Shown in pieces: positions 15,567 through 25,204 of a stretch of DNA of 64,000 bases. Under the pieces are notes generated by a model. It searched no databases and had not been told where the DNA came from. It saw only the letters and a program-made list of their open reading frames with translations. Position 1 is the first letter of the stretch. The number at the start of each line of letters is the position of its first letter. The stretch covers positions 62,001-126,000 of the forward strand of contig BPJD01000001.1 in NCBI GenBank assembly GCA_026004435.1. Direction: 5' to 3'. This DNA comes from Patescibacteria group bacterium (GTDB lineage: Bacteria; Patescibacteriota; Microgenomatia; UBA1406; GWC2-37-13). The position numbers were made by a program, and so were the translations under genes.

Positions 15567-16952
15567 TTAAATTAGGTTCTTGTCTTCAAAATATTCCAAG
15601 TGTTTTATAAAAATAAGAAAAATTAGCGGCATTAATTGTAGAAATAACCTTTCAAAGCTTGCAAAGAATTGATTAGTGAAATTAAATGGAGTTATTAAAT
15701 AAAAGGCTATGTAAAAACTAAATTGCAGGATTGGTAAAATGATCACGCTAACTTTTTTAAATTCTTTATTAACCAGCAAAGTTGCTGTTGAGAAAACTAA
15801 AAATCCCAAAATTATCCAAAAAAATAATCCAAACCTGCTTGTATCCAAAAGTTCTGTTATTATCAAATTAGTAACAGTTTTTCCACGAGTTATTATCTCG
15901 ATAAAATTAAAAACGCTTTCTTCTGCATACAAATTTAATCCATTTTTTCTAACATATAGATACCATAGGCTAAACGGAGTTATGCTTAAAATAAAATAGA
16001 ACACCAAACTGTAATTAAACTTAAACTGTTTTTTTAGAAGAGATGAAATAGTAAAAAACACAAATGCAAAAATAACAAATGGCAAAGCCTCATACTTAAT
16101 TGTTAAAGCTAATCCAGCCATAATACAAGCAAATATAGAAGAAAATTTTAATAAATTGTCTTTTTTATTTTCTAAAAAGTCACAATAAAGATAGAATAAC
16201 AACAGAAAAACAAAGCCTAAAGGTAGATCAGAGTATCCATTGTTAGAATACATTATAAAAACAGGACTTAAGAAATAGGAAAACAAAGAGAGAACCTTTA
16301 AATAAAAAAACTTAGTTTTTTTTTGAAAAAACAAACCTAAAAAAAATAAAAAGATAACTAAGTAAAAACTTAAATAATAAAACTTTATGGCTTGATCATT
16401 AATTGATCCAATTATTCTATAAAAGAATGCAACTATTAAAGGTAACCCCAACGGATAGGCTTTGTGTGAGTAAAGATACTCCAGCTTGGCATTAAAAAGC
16501 AGGGCATCTTCAAAACTATTTGTTAAAAATAAAGCTTTTGCTTTAAGAAACCAAATTGCTACTGTGTCCCAAGCATATAAGAAAGAAAATAACGATTCCT
16601 TTATTAGTGATGAAAAAAATAATAAGAGTGCAAGTATTGTTAATAGTTCTTTATGAAACCTAATTAGGTTTTTATTTATTTTTATTTTTAGGATAAAAAT
16701 TATAAGACTTGGAGTTATTAAAATAAGATAAAGATTAAAATTAGCTAAATTACCTAATCCGAAATAATAAAGAATTGTTAAAACAAGAATTAAAAAAAAG
16801 TTACCTAAAGCAAAGTCAAAAGCCAATCTTATAAAAAAGTGGTTTCTATTAAAGAATTTACTAAAAAACAAATGAATTAATGTATCTCCAATAATAAATA
16901 TAGAGATGACAAAAAATACTGCTTGAAGATATTCAAATAAATTACTTAACAT
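15567..16952 (-). CDS. Multi-pass membrane protein, GT-C glycosyltransferase-like
   Basis: About 461 aa with 10 or more transmembrane segments. An acidic first-loop-like motif (YAWDTVAIWFLKAKAL) and YSHKAYPLGLPLIVAFFYRIIG resemble the catalytic lumenal loop of PMT/ArnT-type enzymes that use polyprenyl-phosphate sugars. Function beyond that is inference. A TTG at 16979 would lengthen the protein, but the ATG at 16952 is preferred because it overlaps the preceding gene by only 11 nt. It is convergent with the DPM1-like gene, which could supply its donor. Confidence 0.6.
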   Translation of the reverse strand: MLSNLFEYLQAVFFVISIFIIGDTLIHLFFSKFFNRNHFFIRLAFDFALGNFFLILVLTILYYFGLGNLANFNLYLILITPSLIIFILKIKINKNLIRFHKELLTILALLLFFSSLIKESLFSFLYAWDTVAIWFLKAKALFLTNSFEDALLFNAKLEYLYSHKAYPLGLPLIVAFFYRIIGSINDQAIKFYYLSFYLVIFLFFLGLFFQKKTKFFYLKVLSLFSYFLSPVFIMYSNNGYSDLPLGFVFLLLFYLYCDFLENKKDNLLKFSSIFACIMAGLALTIKYEALPFVIFAFVFFTISSLLKKQFKFNYSLVFYFILSITPFSLWYLYVRKNGLNLYAEESVFNFIEIITRGKTVTNLIITELLDTSRFGLFFWIILGFLVFSTATLLVNKEFKKVSVIILPILQFSFYIAFYLITPFNFTNQFFASFERLFLQLMPLIFLIFIKHLEYFEDKNLI

Positions 16953-17511
16953 AAAAAACAAAAAACTGATATTCCTCAACTCTTCTATTCACTAAGATAT
17001 AATCTTTTTCGCTTTTAATAGAAATTCTATTTAGAAACTTTTTAGATTGAGGATATAGTAATAAAACATCCTTATCTGAAATCAGATAGGCTCCTTTTTC
17101 TAACTTGCTGGTTAAAATATCATTAATACTTATTTCTTTGGGTAAATTAGGATACATAAAATAATTTAAATAAACCTCTGGTTCTGTAAGATAAACCTTT
17201 ATATCTTTATTTTTGAGTTCAGGTTTGTACTTATGTAAAAGTAATGTTGAAGTTTCATCTAAAAATTTCTCGTTTTGATCAAAAAAAATTGTGTAGATTT
17301 TTTTATTATTCTTTTGAGAGTCTTTAGTGATTTGGTAAAGTTCCCAGTAGGGATGTTGACCTTGAATCTGTTCATATAAGTTATTGTCTTTTAAATTGAC
17401 ATAGTTTAATATTTTCCCGAAATTGTTTTCATAGAAATAAAATTGTTTTAAAGAGATAAGAAAGTAAAAAAACACAGGTAAAACTAAAAGATTTTTTGAA
17501 TTTGAATTCAT
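16942..17511 (-). CDS. Hypothetical single-pass membrane protein
   Basis: A 189-aa protein with one N-terminal hydrophobic segment (LLVLPVFFYFLISLKQFYFY) and a soluble, Lys/Tyr-rich domain predicted outside (QGQHPYWELYQITKDSQ ... YLISDKDVLLLYP). I do not recognise a family. The architecture recalls the soluble C-terminal domain of some GT-C proteins, and its stop overlaps the start of the following GT-C-like gene by 11 nt, so the two may be a split enzyme or a pair of subunits. Confidence 0.55.
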   Translation of the reverse strand: MNSNSKNLLVLPVFFYFLISLKQFYFYENNFGKILNYVNLKDNNLYEQIQGQHPYWELYQITKDSQKNNKKIYTIFFDQNEKFLDETSTLLLHKYKPELKNKDIKVYLTEPEVYLNYFMYPNLPKEISINDILTSKLEKGAYLISDKDVLLLYPQSKKFLNRISIKSEKDYILVNRRVEEYQFFVFYVK

Positions 17512-17612
17512 AACGCTAAATTAGGTTCTTATTAACTTTTTGTTTTATCATATTCAAAACATATAATTTGTTCAGATTTTATTTTTTTATAATTTATCTT
17601 GTTTTGGAAATT

Positions 17613-19229
17613 TCACATTGTTACAAAAACATTAAAAATCCCTAACCCAGAAATACTTTTAATTGAGTCTATTTGTTTTACCTTAGTGTAAAGATTAGGG
17701 TCGCAGATGCTGGAGAACAAAATTAATGAGTTTTTATCTAATTTATCTATATCTTGTTGGTCAGGGCAGTCTTTGGGAATAAACAAAACATTTTCTATTT
17801 TTGGAAAATACATTTTATTAATTTTTCCAATAAGCTCTTTAGAATAATTTGAGGTGTGATAAAGATAATAAACCGGAAACCAACCAGTTACAAACATTTG
17901 TACAGAATTATATTTATTTTTATTTTCTTTTATGTAAAGGGCTGCATACTGGTTTGCTTCACTTCTATGCAAAGAGCTGTAAACTGAAACATGACCAAAA
18001 TAGTTATGAGTAAAATTAATGAACTCTATAGCAAGAATCAAAAAACTTAAGCCCAAAAATATTTTACTATGTTTTGAAAAGATTTTAATCCAAAAGTATA
18101 AACCAATTGTAAATAATAATGTTAAAGGAAGAATCATCCCAATACTTCTGTGCATATGTATGGCATGTTCATAAGTTAATGCGGCTGGAACAGGAGTTGC
18201 AAATAAAAGAAAGATTATAAAAATAAAAACAACAGGAGAAAGAGGCAGTTGTTTGTTTTTAACATTTGCTAGTATCAACCCAAAAGACACAAGCCCGAAA
18301 TAAAAATAGATTAATCCGCTATTTGGGTATCTATACCAGGCTGGGTTTGCGTTTTCTCCCATAAACAAATAAGTTGGTGAAAAATAGTTTAAGTATTGCT
18401 TTAAAAAATCTTGTACAAAAAAGACTAATTTGTTGTGAAAAACCCTTGCAGTGAGTATTGATTTATCATCAAAAATAAATTGATTATAATAATCCATATT
18501 TTTGGTTATTTCGTTTAATATTGAGGTTTGCTTAAGTCTGGCTCCTCCCCAGTCTGTTGTGCTAATCCAGAAAGTTAAAAAAAAGAAAAAAATAGTAAAT
18601 GCAACTGTGCTTTTGTGGAACTTTTTAAATTCGAATTTATCTATTAGAACCAATGCAAGATAGCTTAAAGGTACAATAAGTCTAAAAGATGGATAAGAAA
18701 GATAGGAAAGCAAAAAAAAAGCAAAAGCTAGGGTTGATCTTTTTGGTTTATTTTTAGCTGAAAAGTAATAAGCCAAAGCAGTTGTAAAGAAAAATAATGC
18801 CAAGATCCCTTCAGCTGATGTGCGCGAGAACACAATATGCCAAGGCATAATTGCTAAGAAAAAAGCTGATATTAAAGCTAGAGATTCTTTTTTAAAAATA
18901 TGCAAACTTAAATAAAAGATTGATACAACCGTTAATGCCCCAAAAAAAGCAATGACTATGCGTGCTCCAAAAACATTGTCTCCAAAAATAAGACTGCCTA
19001 ATCCTGAAAAGTACATTGGTAAAACAGGCGGATAATCGCCCCATTTATCAAAGTAAAATATTGGCCAAGTGTTGCCGTAAAAATCTTTGCCATTCAAAAT
19101 AATGAACTTTCCCATATAGGCATTTGCCGCCTCATCCTGATGAAAACCAACAGGAACAGAAGAAAGATTATAAATGCGCAAAAACAAGGCTAATAAAAAA
19201 ATAATAAAAATTAGAATTTTGTTAGACAT
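17613..19229 (-). CDS. PMT/GT39-like membrane glycosyltransferase
   Basis: A 538-aa protein with an N-terminal transmembrane helix followed by VPVGFHQDEAANAYMGKFI, the acidic first loop (DE) that is the catalytic signature of PMT-2/GT39 enzymes. WGDYPPVLPMYFSGLGSLIFG and about ten further membrane helices follow, then a soluble C-terminal domain of about 140 aa. The family transfers mannose or another sugar from a polyprenyl-phosphate donor to protein or glycan outside the membrane. It is divergent from the disrupted gene at 19275 and shares a short promoter region with it. Confidence 0.8.
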   Translation of the reverse strand: MSNKILIFIIFLLALFLRIYNLSSVPVGFHQDEAANAYMGKFIILNGKDFYGNTWPIFYFDKWGDYPPVLPMYFSGLGSLIFGDNVFGARIVIAFFGALTVVSIFYLSLHIFKKESLALISAFFLAIMPWHIVFSRTSAEGILALFFFTTALAYYFSAKNKPKRSTLAFAFFLLSYLSYPSFRLIVPLSYLALVLIDKFEFKKFHKSTVAFTIFFFFLTFWISTTDWGGARLKQTSILNEITKNMDYYNQFIFDDKSILTARVFHNKLVFFVQDFLKQYLNYFSPTYLFMGENANPAWYRYPNSGLIYFYFGLVSFGLILANVKNKQLPLSPVVFIFIIFLLFATPVPAALTYEHAIHMHRSIGMILPLTLLFTIGLYFWIKIFSKHSKIFLGLSFLILAIEFINFTHNYFGHVSVYSSLHRSEANQYAALYIKENKNKYNSVQMFVTGWFPVYYLYHTSNYSKELIGKINKMYFPKIENVLFIPKDCPDQQDIDKLDKNSLILFSSICDPNLYTKVKQIDSIKSISGLGIFNVFVTM

Positions 19230-19274
19230 CTTAATTAATTTATGTTTTTTAAAAATATAGTATACTAAAATTTT

Positions 19275-20367
19275 ATGAAAAACAGGTTGTTTTATCTTGT
19301 TTTAGGTTTAAGTCTACTGATTTCCTTTGTCACAATTATATATAATCCCTTTATATTTTGGTGAAATATTATTTCACACAGATATAGCTAGAGATTTATT
19401 GCTTTTAGATGAAATTCAAATAAAAAAGCTTATTTTGATAGGTCCTAGAGCCAGTGGTCTTGATGGTTTTTTTCATGGACCTTTATGGCTTTATCTGAAT
19501 ATCCCTTTTTATATTTTGGGTAAAAGTGATCCTATTGTCTTAGGTGTAGGATGGGTTATTCTCGCTTTTGCTTTTCTTTCCATTCCTTTTTGGATATCAA
19601 AATCAAACAAATTAATAAAACCCTCTATATTAGCACTCTTCATAACTTTTTTCTTATCAATTTTTGCCACGCATATAAAAGGGTTATATAACCCTTATGG
19701 TGCGCTTTTTTTGATTGTTCCTTTGATTTTAACTCTTTTTATTTATATTAATAATTTAAACGAAGTCTCTTTATTATTATTTTTTTTGTTTTTGGGAATG
19801 ATTGTTCATTTTCAGATAGCTGTAGCTGGCCCTATATTTTTGGCAAGTTTACCTATTATATTATTTAAGATTTTCAAACATAAAAAGTTTTTGCATCTAA
19901 GGTCTATTTTGGTATTTTTATTAATAGTATCCAATTATTTATTATTTGACCTTAGGCATAGTTTTCAATTAAGTAAGGCAGTTTTAAAGTATGTCTCAGG
20001 TAGTACGGAATCGGTTCCTCTTGATCTGAATACAATGTTAAATAATAGATATAGTCTAATTACAAATGATGGCATCTATATTTTTGGCAAAAACAAATTT
20101 TTGAATTCTTTTGTTTTTTATTTATTTTTGTTTACAGCTTTAGGTTTAATATATAAAAGATACTTAAGAAAAACAAAAATTGATTCAGAAGAAAGTCTCT
20201 TTATTGTAAGTTTTTACATCTTTCTTTCTTTTTATTGTCTTTCATTAATCCATAAAGGCTGGTTGTTAGATCATTATTATTTGCCAATTATAAGTATTCC
20301 GATTTTATTAGTTGCAATAGGAACTAAATTATGTATGAATTTTTTTACAGATTTTAATTTCGCTTGA
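19275..20367 (+). pseudogene. GT-C-like membrane protein with N-terminal frameshift
   Basis: The ATG at 19275 opens a signal-anchor (MKNRLFYLVLGLSLLISFV TIIYNP) preceded by TATACT 8 nt upstream, but this frame ends at a TGA near 19363. The rest of the protein is in another frame from about 19350: YFGEILFHTDIARDLLLLDEI, LIGPRASGLDGFFHGPLWLY and seven or eight membrane helices to 20367. The break falls in CCCTTTATATTTTGG; one extra base would explain it, since NPFYFGE would be the natural junction. The product also seems short at the C-terminus for a GT-C enzyme. Inactivation or a sequencing error are both possible. Confidence 0.6.
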
Positions 20368-20445
20368 TAGTATGAATAACTTTGTAATTAAAAATTTTTA
20401 AATGTTTAGTGTATAATTTATGATCTTTTAATAAGTTGTTTGATA

Positions 20446-21461
20446 ATGGAACGATTTAGTTCTTGTGCCATTTTATATAATCCTAAATCTGGTTTTGGCA
20501 GAGCAAAGGAGATAGCAGGTAATCTTGCAGGTAATCTTGCAGGTGTTGTTCTATATGATGTGACTGCCTCTGATTTTGATAAATCAACAGCTTATCAATT
20601 AGGAATTTCTGATCAATTAAGAATTTCTGTTGGTGGTGATGAAACTCATGTAAGGTTGATGCAAGGATTAAACGGATCATATATTCTTCTTCCAGGAGGT
20701 CAGCAAAATGTATTGCCCAAAGTTTTAGGCACAAGCAATGTTGATACTATTTTAAGGGGTTAAGAAACAATTCTTTAGATGGAGATTTTGTCCCTATAAG
20801 ATATGTTAGACTGCCCGATAGATATTTGGCTGTTTGGTATGTTGAGTTTTCTGCTTTGACTACTTTGGGTCAGGCGCTTTTAACTAGGATGGAGATTATC
20901 AGATCGGCAATGAATCCTTGGTCGGCTTTGCCATCTTTGAGGCGGGTTTTATCAGCAACTGCAAGAGGATTATCTGCCTTTTTATCAGCAGTAGATTTTC
21001 TGTCAAATAACTACGATTACTATGATCCTAATGATCTGTTATTAGAAATATTATTGTCTTCTGAAAATGTCTTAAGAGTTTTGGGCGGCATTGTGCTTTT
21101 GCCTCCTTTTTTTGCATACGGTAGAGCTATGTATCAAGGGATTCCTGATATTGATCCTAACTATCCTGTTTTAATCGCTCATTTACCTAGTGAAAGAATG
21201 ATGGCTTCAAGGGTTGGATTTATTCTGCATTTGCTGGCTCATATTATTGATACTGGCTTTTCACAGTTAAACCGTAGAGAAACTCCTTTTGGCACAATTG
21301 GATATTTTCCATTAGACAATAATGGTATTTCTGTAGATTCTAATGGAAGACAAATTAGATATAGTAGAGACTCTATTCCTGGCAGTCAAAATATTGAATT
21401 TAAACAATGGGCTATTAAGCCAAATCAGTCTTCAGCTCGTGTGTTTAGAGCGAGTCGATAA
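20446..21461 (+). pseudogene. Lipid kinase (DAGK-like) gene split by a frameshift
   Basis: The first part (20446-20763) has CAILYNPKSGFGRAKEIAGN, ISVGGDETHVRLMQGL and ILLPGGQQNVLPKVLG. These match the NP-G, GGDGT and lgilP-GT-N motifs of diacylglycerol/sphingosine kinases, though GGDGT is GGDET. The frame ends at TAA 20761 after a GGGG run. One base shifted, it continues open as LRNNSLDGDFVPIRYVRLPDRYLAV ... to 21461, without a start codon of its own at the junction. An internal 12-bp tandem repeat gives AGNLAGNLAG. Its 3' end overlaps convergent rnhB by 30 nt. The altered GGDGT and the frameshift suggest decay. Confidence 0.6.
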
Positions 21462-22091
21462 AACTTTGTTTAAAAAAGATTGTCTGTGGAGTTTAGATAC
21501 ACCGTATTTTTTTATGGCTGTGATATGTTTTGCTGTTCCGTAACCTTTGTTGTTGATCCAGTCGTACATTGGCAGTTTGGTATGAATTATTTCCATAATT
21601 TTATCTCTGGTAACTTTAGCATAAATTGCTGATAAAGCTATTGTAGCTGATAAGTTGTCTCCTGATTTAATCGGAACTATAGTGATATTTTCTCGGTTAT
21701 GCTCTATATTAAAAAAATCAGTTAATAACACTATTTTTTTCTTTGGGTATTTTTTTGTAAGAAGTTTTATTAATTTTGTTAAACTCTTTTTATAACATAA
21801 AGAAATGCCGAGTTTATCTATTCTTTTGTTTGAATTATGCAGTATTATTTTTTCTGCCAAATATTTTTTAGTTTTTTGTATTAAGTCAAATCTTTTTTTA
21901 GGAGTGAGTTTTTTGGAGTCTTTGATGCCAAGCTTTAATATTGGAGATGTGTTGTTAATAAACTCTTTTTTTAGGCAAAGACAGCATAGTGTCAAGGGGC
22001 CTGCTAGAGATCCTCTGCCTACTTCATCTATGCCAAAGATTAGGTCTGATTTTGTTTTATACTGGAGTTCAACTGAAAAATCAGGCTTCAT
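21432..22091 (-). CDS. rnhB: Ribonuclease HII
   Basis: A 219-aa RNase HII, which removes ribonucleotides and RNA primers from DNA. FGIDEVGRGSLAGPLTL carries the first catalytic Asp-Glu, LGIKDSKKLTPKKR the second conserved block, and SGDNLSATIALSAIYAKVTRD the later catalytic Asp region, followed by YDWINNKGYGTAKHITAIKKYG. It overlaps galU by 11 nt and so is co-transcribed with it. Its 3' end overlaps the convergent lipid-kinase remnant. Confidence 0.95.
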   Translation of the reverse strand: MKPDFSVELQYKTKSDLIFGIDEVGRGSLAGPLTLCCLCLKKEFINNTSPILKLGIKDSKKLTPKKRFDLIQKTKKYLAEKIILHNSNKRIDKLGISLCYKKSLTKLIKLLTKKYPKKKIVLLTDFFNIEHNRENITIVPIKSGDNLSATIALSAIYAKVTRDKIMEIIHTKLPMYDWINNKGYGTAKHITAIKKYGVSKLHRQSFLNKVLSTRSKHTS

Positions 22092-22980
22092 TAGCTATAA
22101 CTGATTTTAAAAAATCTCTAAACTCTCCGTTTACATCAGGATGCTTTAAGGCAAACTCAACAACTGTTTTTAAATACTCTATTTTGTTGCCCGTATCATA
22201 GTATTTTCCGTTTTTAATCTCAACAGCATAGACTTTTTTATTGTCTTGTATCATTAGTTTTAGGGCATCATTATAATAAAGTTCTTGTCCTTCTCTAAGA
22301 TTTCTTAAGGCAGTATCTAAATAATCAAAGATATCAGGAGTTAATACAAATCCTGATACAGTTGCCAGATCTGAAGGAGCATTACTTTTTCCGGGTTTTT
22401 CTATTAGTGTTTCTACATCAATTATGCCAGGCTCTATCTCTTTTCCTGCGGCAAAGCCGTATCTGTCGTACTCTTCATCTTTTTTAACCTTTATACTAGC
22501 CAAACAAGAGGCTTGGTATTTTTCATAGGCTTGAATTAATTGTTTAAACCTTGAGGGTTCTGCGGCTATAAAATCATCACTCCAAGTATAGATAAATGGC
22601 TCATCTCCTATTAGGTGACGAACATTCAGTAATGGAGTGCCATTGCCATACGGACCTTTTTGACGAACATAAATAAAGTTGGCTAACTCAGAGATCTGAT
22701 TAATCTGTTCAAGCAGATGTCGTTTTTTTTCTCCTCCCATTTTAAGATTCTCAATTAAATCCTTGCTTGGAGTGTCAAAGTGATCTTCTATGGTTCTTTT
22801 ATGATAGCCGGTAACTATGATTATATCTGATATTCCAGCATCAACTAATTCTTCAACTACATACTGAATTATTGGTTTATCAACAATTGGAAGCATTTCT
22901 TTTGGCATTGCTTTTGTCTGAGGCAAAAATCGTGTACCAAATCCTGCTGCTGGTATTACTGCTTTGGTTATTTTTGTCAT
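22081..22980 (-). CDS. galU: UTP-glucose-1-phosphate uridylyltransferase
   Basis: A 299-aa nucleotidyltransferase that makes UDP-glucose. The nucleotide loop VIPAAGFGTRFLPQTKAMPKEMLPI is followed by VDKPIIQYVVEE, IIIVTGYHKRTIEDHF, RQKGPYGNGTPLLNVRHLIGDEPFIYTWSDDF and YDTGNKIEYLKT, all diagnostic for GalU. The product feeds the glycosyltransferases of the surrounding island. It overlaps rnhB by 11 nt and lies 5 nt downstream of a small secreted Ig-like gene, so the three form an operon. Confidence 0.96.
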   Translation of the reverse strand: MTKITKAVIPAAGFGTRFLPQTKAMPKEMLPIVDKPIIQYVVEELVDAGISDIIIVTGYHKRTIEDHFDTPSKDLIENLKMGGEKKRHLLEQINQISELANFIYVRQKGPYGNGTPLLNVRHLIGDEPFIYTWSDDFIAAEPSRFKQLIQAYEKYQASCLASIKVKKDEEYDRYGFAAGKEIEPGIIDVETLIEKPGKSNAPSDLATVSGFVLTPDIFDYLDTALRNLREGQELYYNDALKLMIQDNKKVYAVEIKNGKYYDTGNKIEYLKTVVEFALKHPDVNGEFRDFLKSVIANEA

Positions 22981-22985
22981 AGAAG

Positions 22986-23396
22986 TTACTCAAACTTAAC
23001 ACTAATTTTTTTTTGAATTTGAATATTATCAACTATAGCAGTGATATTTGCAACTCCGGGTTGAGTTGAGCTGAGATAAAAAGATGCCCTGCCGTTTTCA
23101 TCACTTATGATAAATGAGGGTGTTGTTGTGCCTAATGTTGTTTGTATTGAGACTCTTTTGTCTTTTAAGGGAATATCATTTTCGTTTCTAACAAAAACAT
23201 CTATGCGGGCCTTTTGGTTATCATTGATATTTATTTTTACAGGGTAAGCAATTACTATAGTCTTTTCAGCAGATGGGGTGTAATACTTCTCAGCTCTTGT
23301 CAGAGATAAAAGTTGTTCTTGGAAAAAAAGAGCAAAGGAAAAAAATAGAGAGAATAAAAAAAAGGCTCCAGCAAGGAATAGGAATTTTTTATCCAT
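22986..23396 (-). CDS. Small exported Ig-like (Big_1-type) protein
   Basis: A 136-aa protein: residues 5-30 are a signal-anchor (LFLAGAFFLFSLFFSFALFF). One immunoglobulin-like domain follows, with DVFVRNENDIPLKDKRVSIQTTLGTTTPSFIISDENGRASFYLSSTQPG. The pattern V-D-x-G-x-A and a final TAIVDNIQIQKKISVKF match bacterial Ig-like domain 1 (invasin-type). It is probably a short surface or membrane-tethered protein. It is the first gene of the operon with galU and rnhB. Binding partner unknown. Confidence 0.7.
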   Translation of the reverse strand: MDKKFLFLAGAFFLFSLFFSFALFFQEQLLSLTRAEKYYTPSAEKTIVIAYPVKININDNQKARIDVFVRNENDIPLKDKRVSIQTTLGTTTPSFIISDENGRASFYLSSTQPGVANITAIVDNIQIQKKISVKFE

Positions 23397-23484
23397 ACCT
23401 TAATTTTATCAAAGAATTTTTTTTGTTTGCAACAATAAAATGTTAATTCGCATTGATTTTGCCTAGTTTTTAGGCTGACTTGCT

Positions 23485-24954
23485 CTATTTTCGTTTTAGA
23501 ACATAGACATTGTTTTTCTGATAAATAACTTTGTAATTTGGATTTTTAAGTATAGTTTCAAAAAATTGGTCTTTTTTTTCAAAATCAAGGCCTAAAAAAT
23601 TATTTGGGTTTTGTCCTTCTCTTAAATCAAATAATATGAAATCAGGATCAAAACTTTCCCAACCTGGTCTTAAAATAAAGACTTCCTGATGAAAGAAGCG
23701 GGAGGTTAGGTTGTGTTGGGCTGCTACTTTAGCATTTTTTGGAATTAGACTTATAGGTTCTTCAAGATATTCAAAATTATATTTATGTTTGTAAAATACT
23801 GGGTTGAAGGCCAGTAAAAAAGGACCATGTAATATAAATCTAAACAAAACCACGCTTGTTATAAACAAACACATTACTGAAAGGCACATTGTTTGGTAAT
23901 TAAATGTTTTTTTTATATTGTTTAGTGCAAATACTGTTGACATAAATAATGTAGGAGCTATTTCAGCATTATAGTGTAAACCTAAGATATATCTGTCGCT
24001 TAAGCTCCTAACAACAATATCCAAAAATATTATGGGCAAAAGTTTTAATTGCAATAGCGGCAAAAAAAAGAAGCTTGCCATATTCCAAAACAGATTTATC
24101 AAAACTTGTTTATCAATTATTTTTTGCCAAAGTCTTATAAATGTCGTGTTAATGCTATACTCTTCTAAATAATAGTAATGTCCGCTGGAAAAGTATGGAA
24201 TTATTAATTTGGTAGTTATTAGTCCATAAAATACTGAGTAAAAAAAAGATAAAACAGCTATTTTTTTCCATTTGGGATTATATAGAAAAATAAAGATTGA
24301 TATGCCAATACCTAAAAAGGCTAGTGTTTCTTTAAAACCCAAAGTAATTATAAAAAATATCCAGTAAAAAAATGCTTTTTTATTAACTATAAAATAGTAT
24401 GTTAATGATAAGAATAGTGTCATAACTGTTACATCTTGAAAACCATGATAAGCTGCGTTTTGCAAACCGTAGTATAAGAAATAAGCTGTTAAAACAATTA
24501 TAGATGCTAATCTGCCCAAGAACTTTCTGCCAATTAAATATAGCACAAATCCGCTTAATCCTATGACTATATTATGTGCTATTAGTAATGCTTGGCTTTT
24601 GTCAGTGAACAGGTAAATAATTGAAAACAGAAAGATACTTGGATTAAAATGATCTGCCCAGATCCATTTTCCGCTTACTCTAAAATGATCTATAATTGGA
24701 GCTTTAAACTGAGCTGCCCGCCATATGGCCTGATCAAAGATGCCAAAGTCATAGTACCAAATATCATACTGCCAAAATCTATTTAATGAGATTATACTGC
24801 CTAATATGGCAAAACAAATACTTAATAAAAAAGCAGTTATATCAAAGATATTATTTTTGTTAATTTTGTTAAGGTTAAAAACAGTTTTGCAGATAAATTT
24901 ATTTTTAAAGATTTTGTTTAGATTGATATTGTGTCGAAAGATGTTAATTTTCAT
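23485..24954 (-). CDS. DUF2079 multi-pass membrane protein
   Basis: A 489-aa protein with about ten transmembrane helices. WYYDFGIFDQAIWRAAQF, then DHFRVSGKWIWADHFNPSIFLF, then LGRLASIIVLTAYFLYYGLQNAAYHGFQDVT match DUF2079, a GT-C-like family in which D-GIFDQ and HFSP motifs sit in the outer loop. The C-terminal part is soluble (NLTSRFFHQEVFILRPGWES). A role in surface glycosylation is likely by fold and neighbourhood, but no substrate is known. It reads towards the galU operon from its own promoter region. Confidence 0.75.
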   Translation of the reverse strand: MKINIFRHNINLNKIFKNKFICKTVFNLNKINKNNIFDITAFLLSICFAILGSIISLNRFWQYDIWYYDFGIFDQAIWRAAQFKAPIIDHFRVSGKWIWADHFNPSIFLFSIIYLFTDKSQALLIAHNIVIGLSGFVLYLIGRKFLGRLASIIVLTAYFLYYGLQNAAYHGFQDVTVMTLFLSLTYYFIVNKKAFFYWIFFIITLGFKETLAFLGIGISIFIFLYNPKWKKIAVLSFFYSVFYGLITTKLIIPYFSSGHYYYLEEYSINTTFIRLWQKIIDKQVLINLFWNMASFFFLPLLQLKLLPIIFLDIVVRSLSDRYILGLHYNAEIAPTLFMSTVFALNNIKKTFNYQTMCLSVMCLFITSVVLFRFILHGPFLLAFNPVFYKHKYNFEYLEEPISLIPKNAKVAAQHNLTSRFFHQEVFILRPGWESFDPDFILFDLREGQNPNNFLGLDFEKKDQFFETILKNPNYKVIYQKNNVYVLKRK

Positions 24955-25204
24955 TTATTGATTAGGTTTATAATTGGATTTGTCTTGTTCTGGTTTTAGG
25001 ATAATTTATATGAAATATTATAACAGCAATTTATTATCAATTTTTTTAATTTTCACAGTTAAAAATTTAATTTAACTTATTTGCAGAAAGAATACAGTTT
25101 TAGATTATATCTCCCAAATTTAATTCTTGAAGTTGCGTGTTTATAAAGGTTATTTGTTAAGATTAAAGATATCTAAAATATTGTAAGTTGTCAAATTTTC
25201 TCTA
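24955..25204. other. Intergenic AT-rich region
   Basis: About 250 nt between the DUF2079 gene start and a decayed membrane gene. A TATAAA on the minus strand near 24970 could serve the DUF2079 gene. No gene or structured RNA was seen. Confidence 0.4.

Noticed and set aside
20483-20734. Minus-strand frame opposite the lipid-kinase remnant
   Set aside because: It mirrors the internal repeats of the sense gene; the sense strand carries the recognisable motifs.
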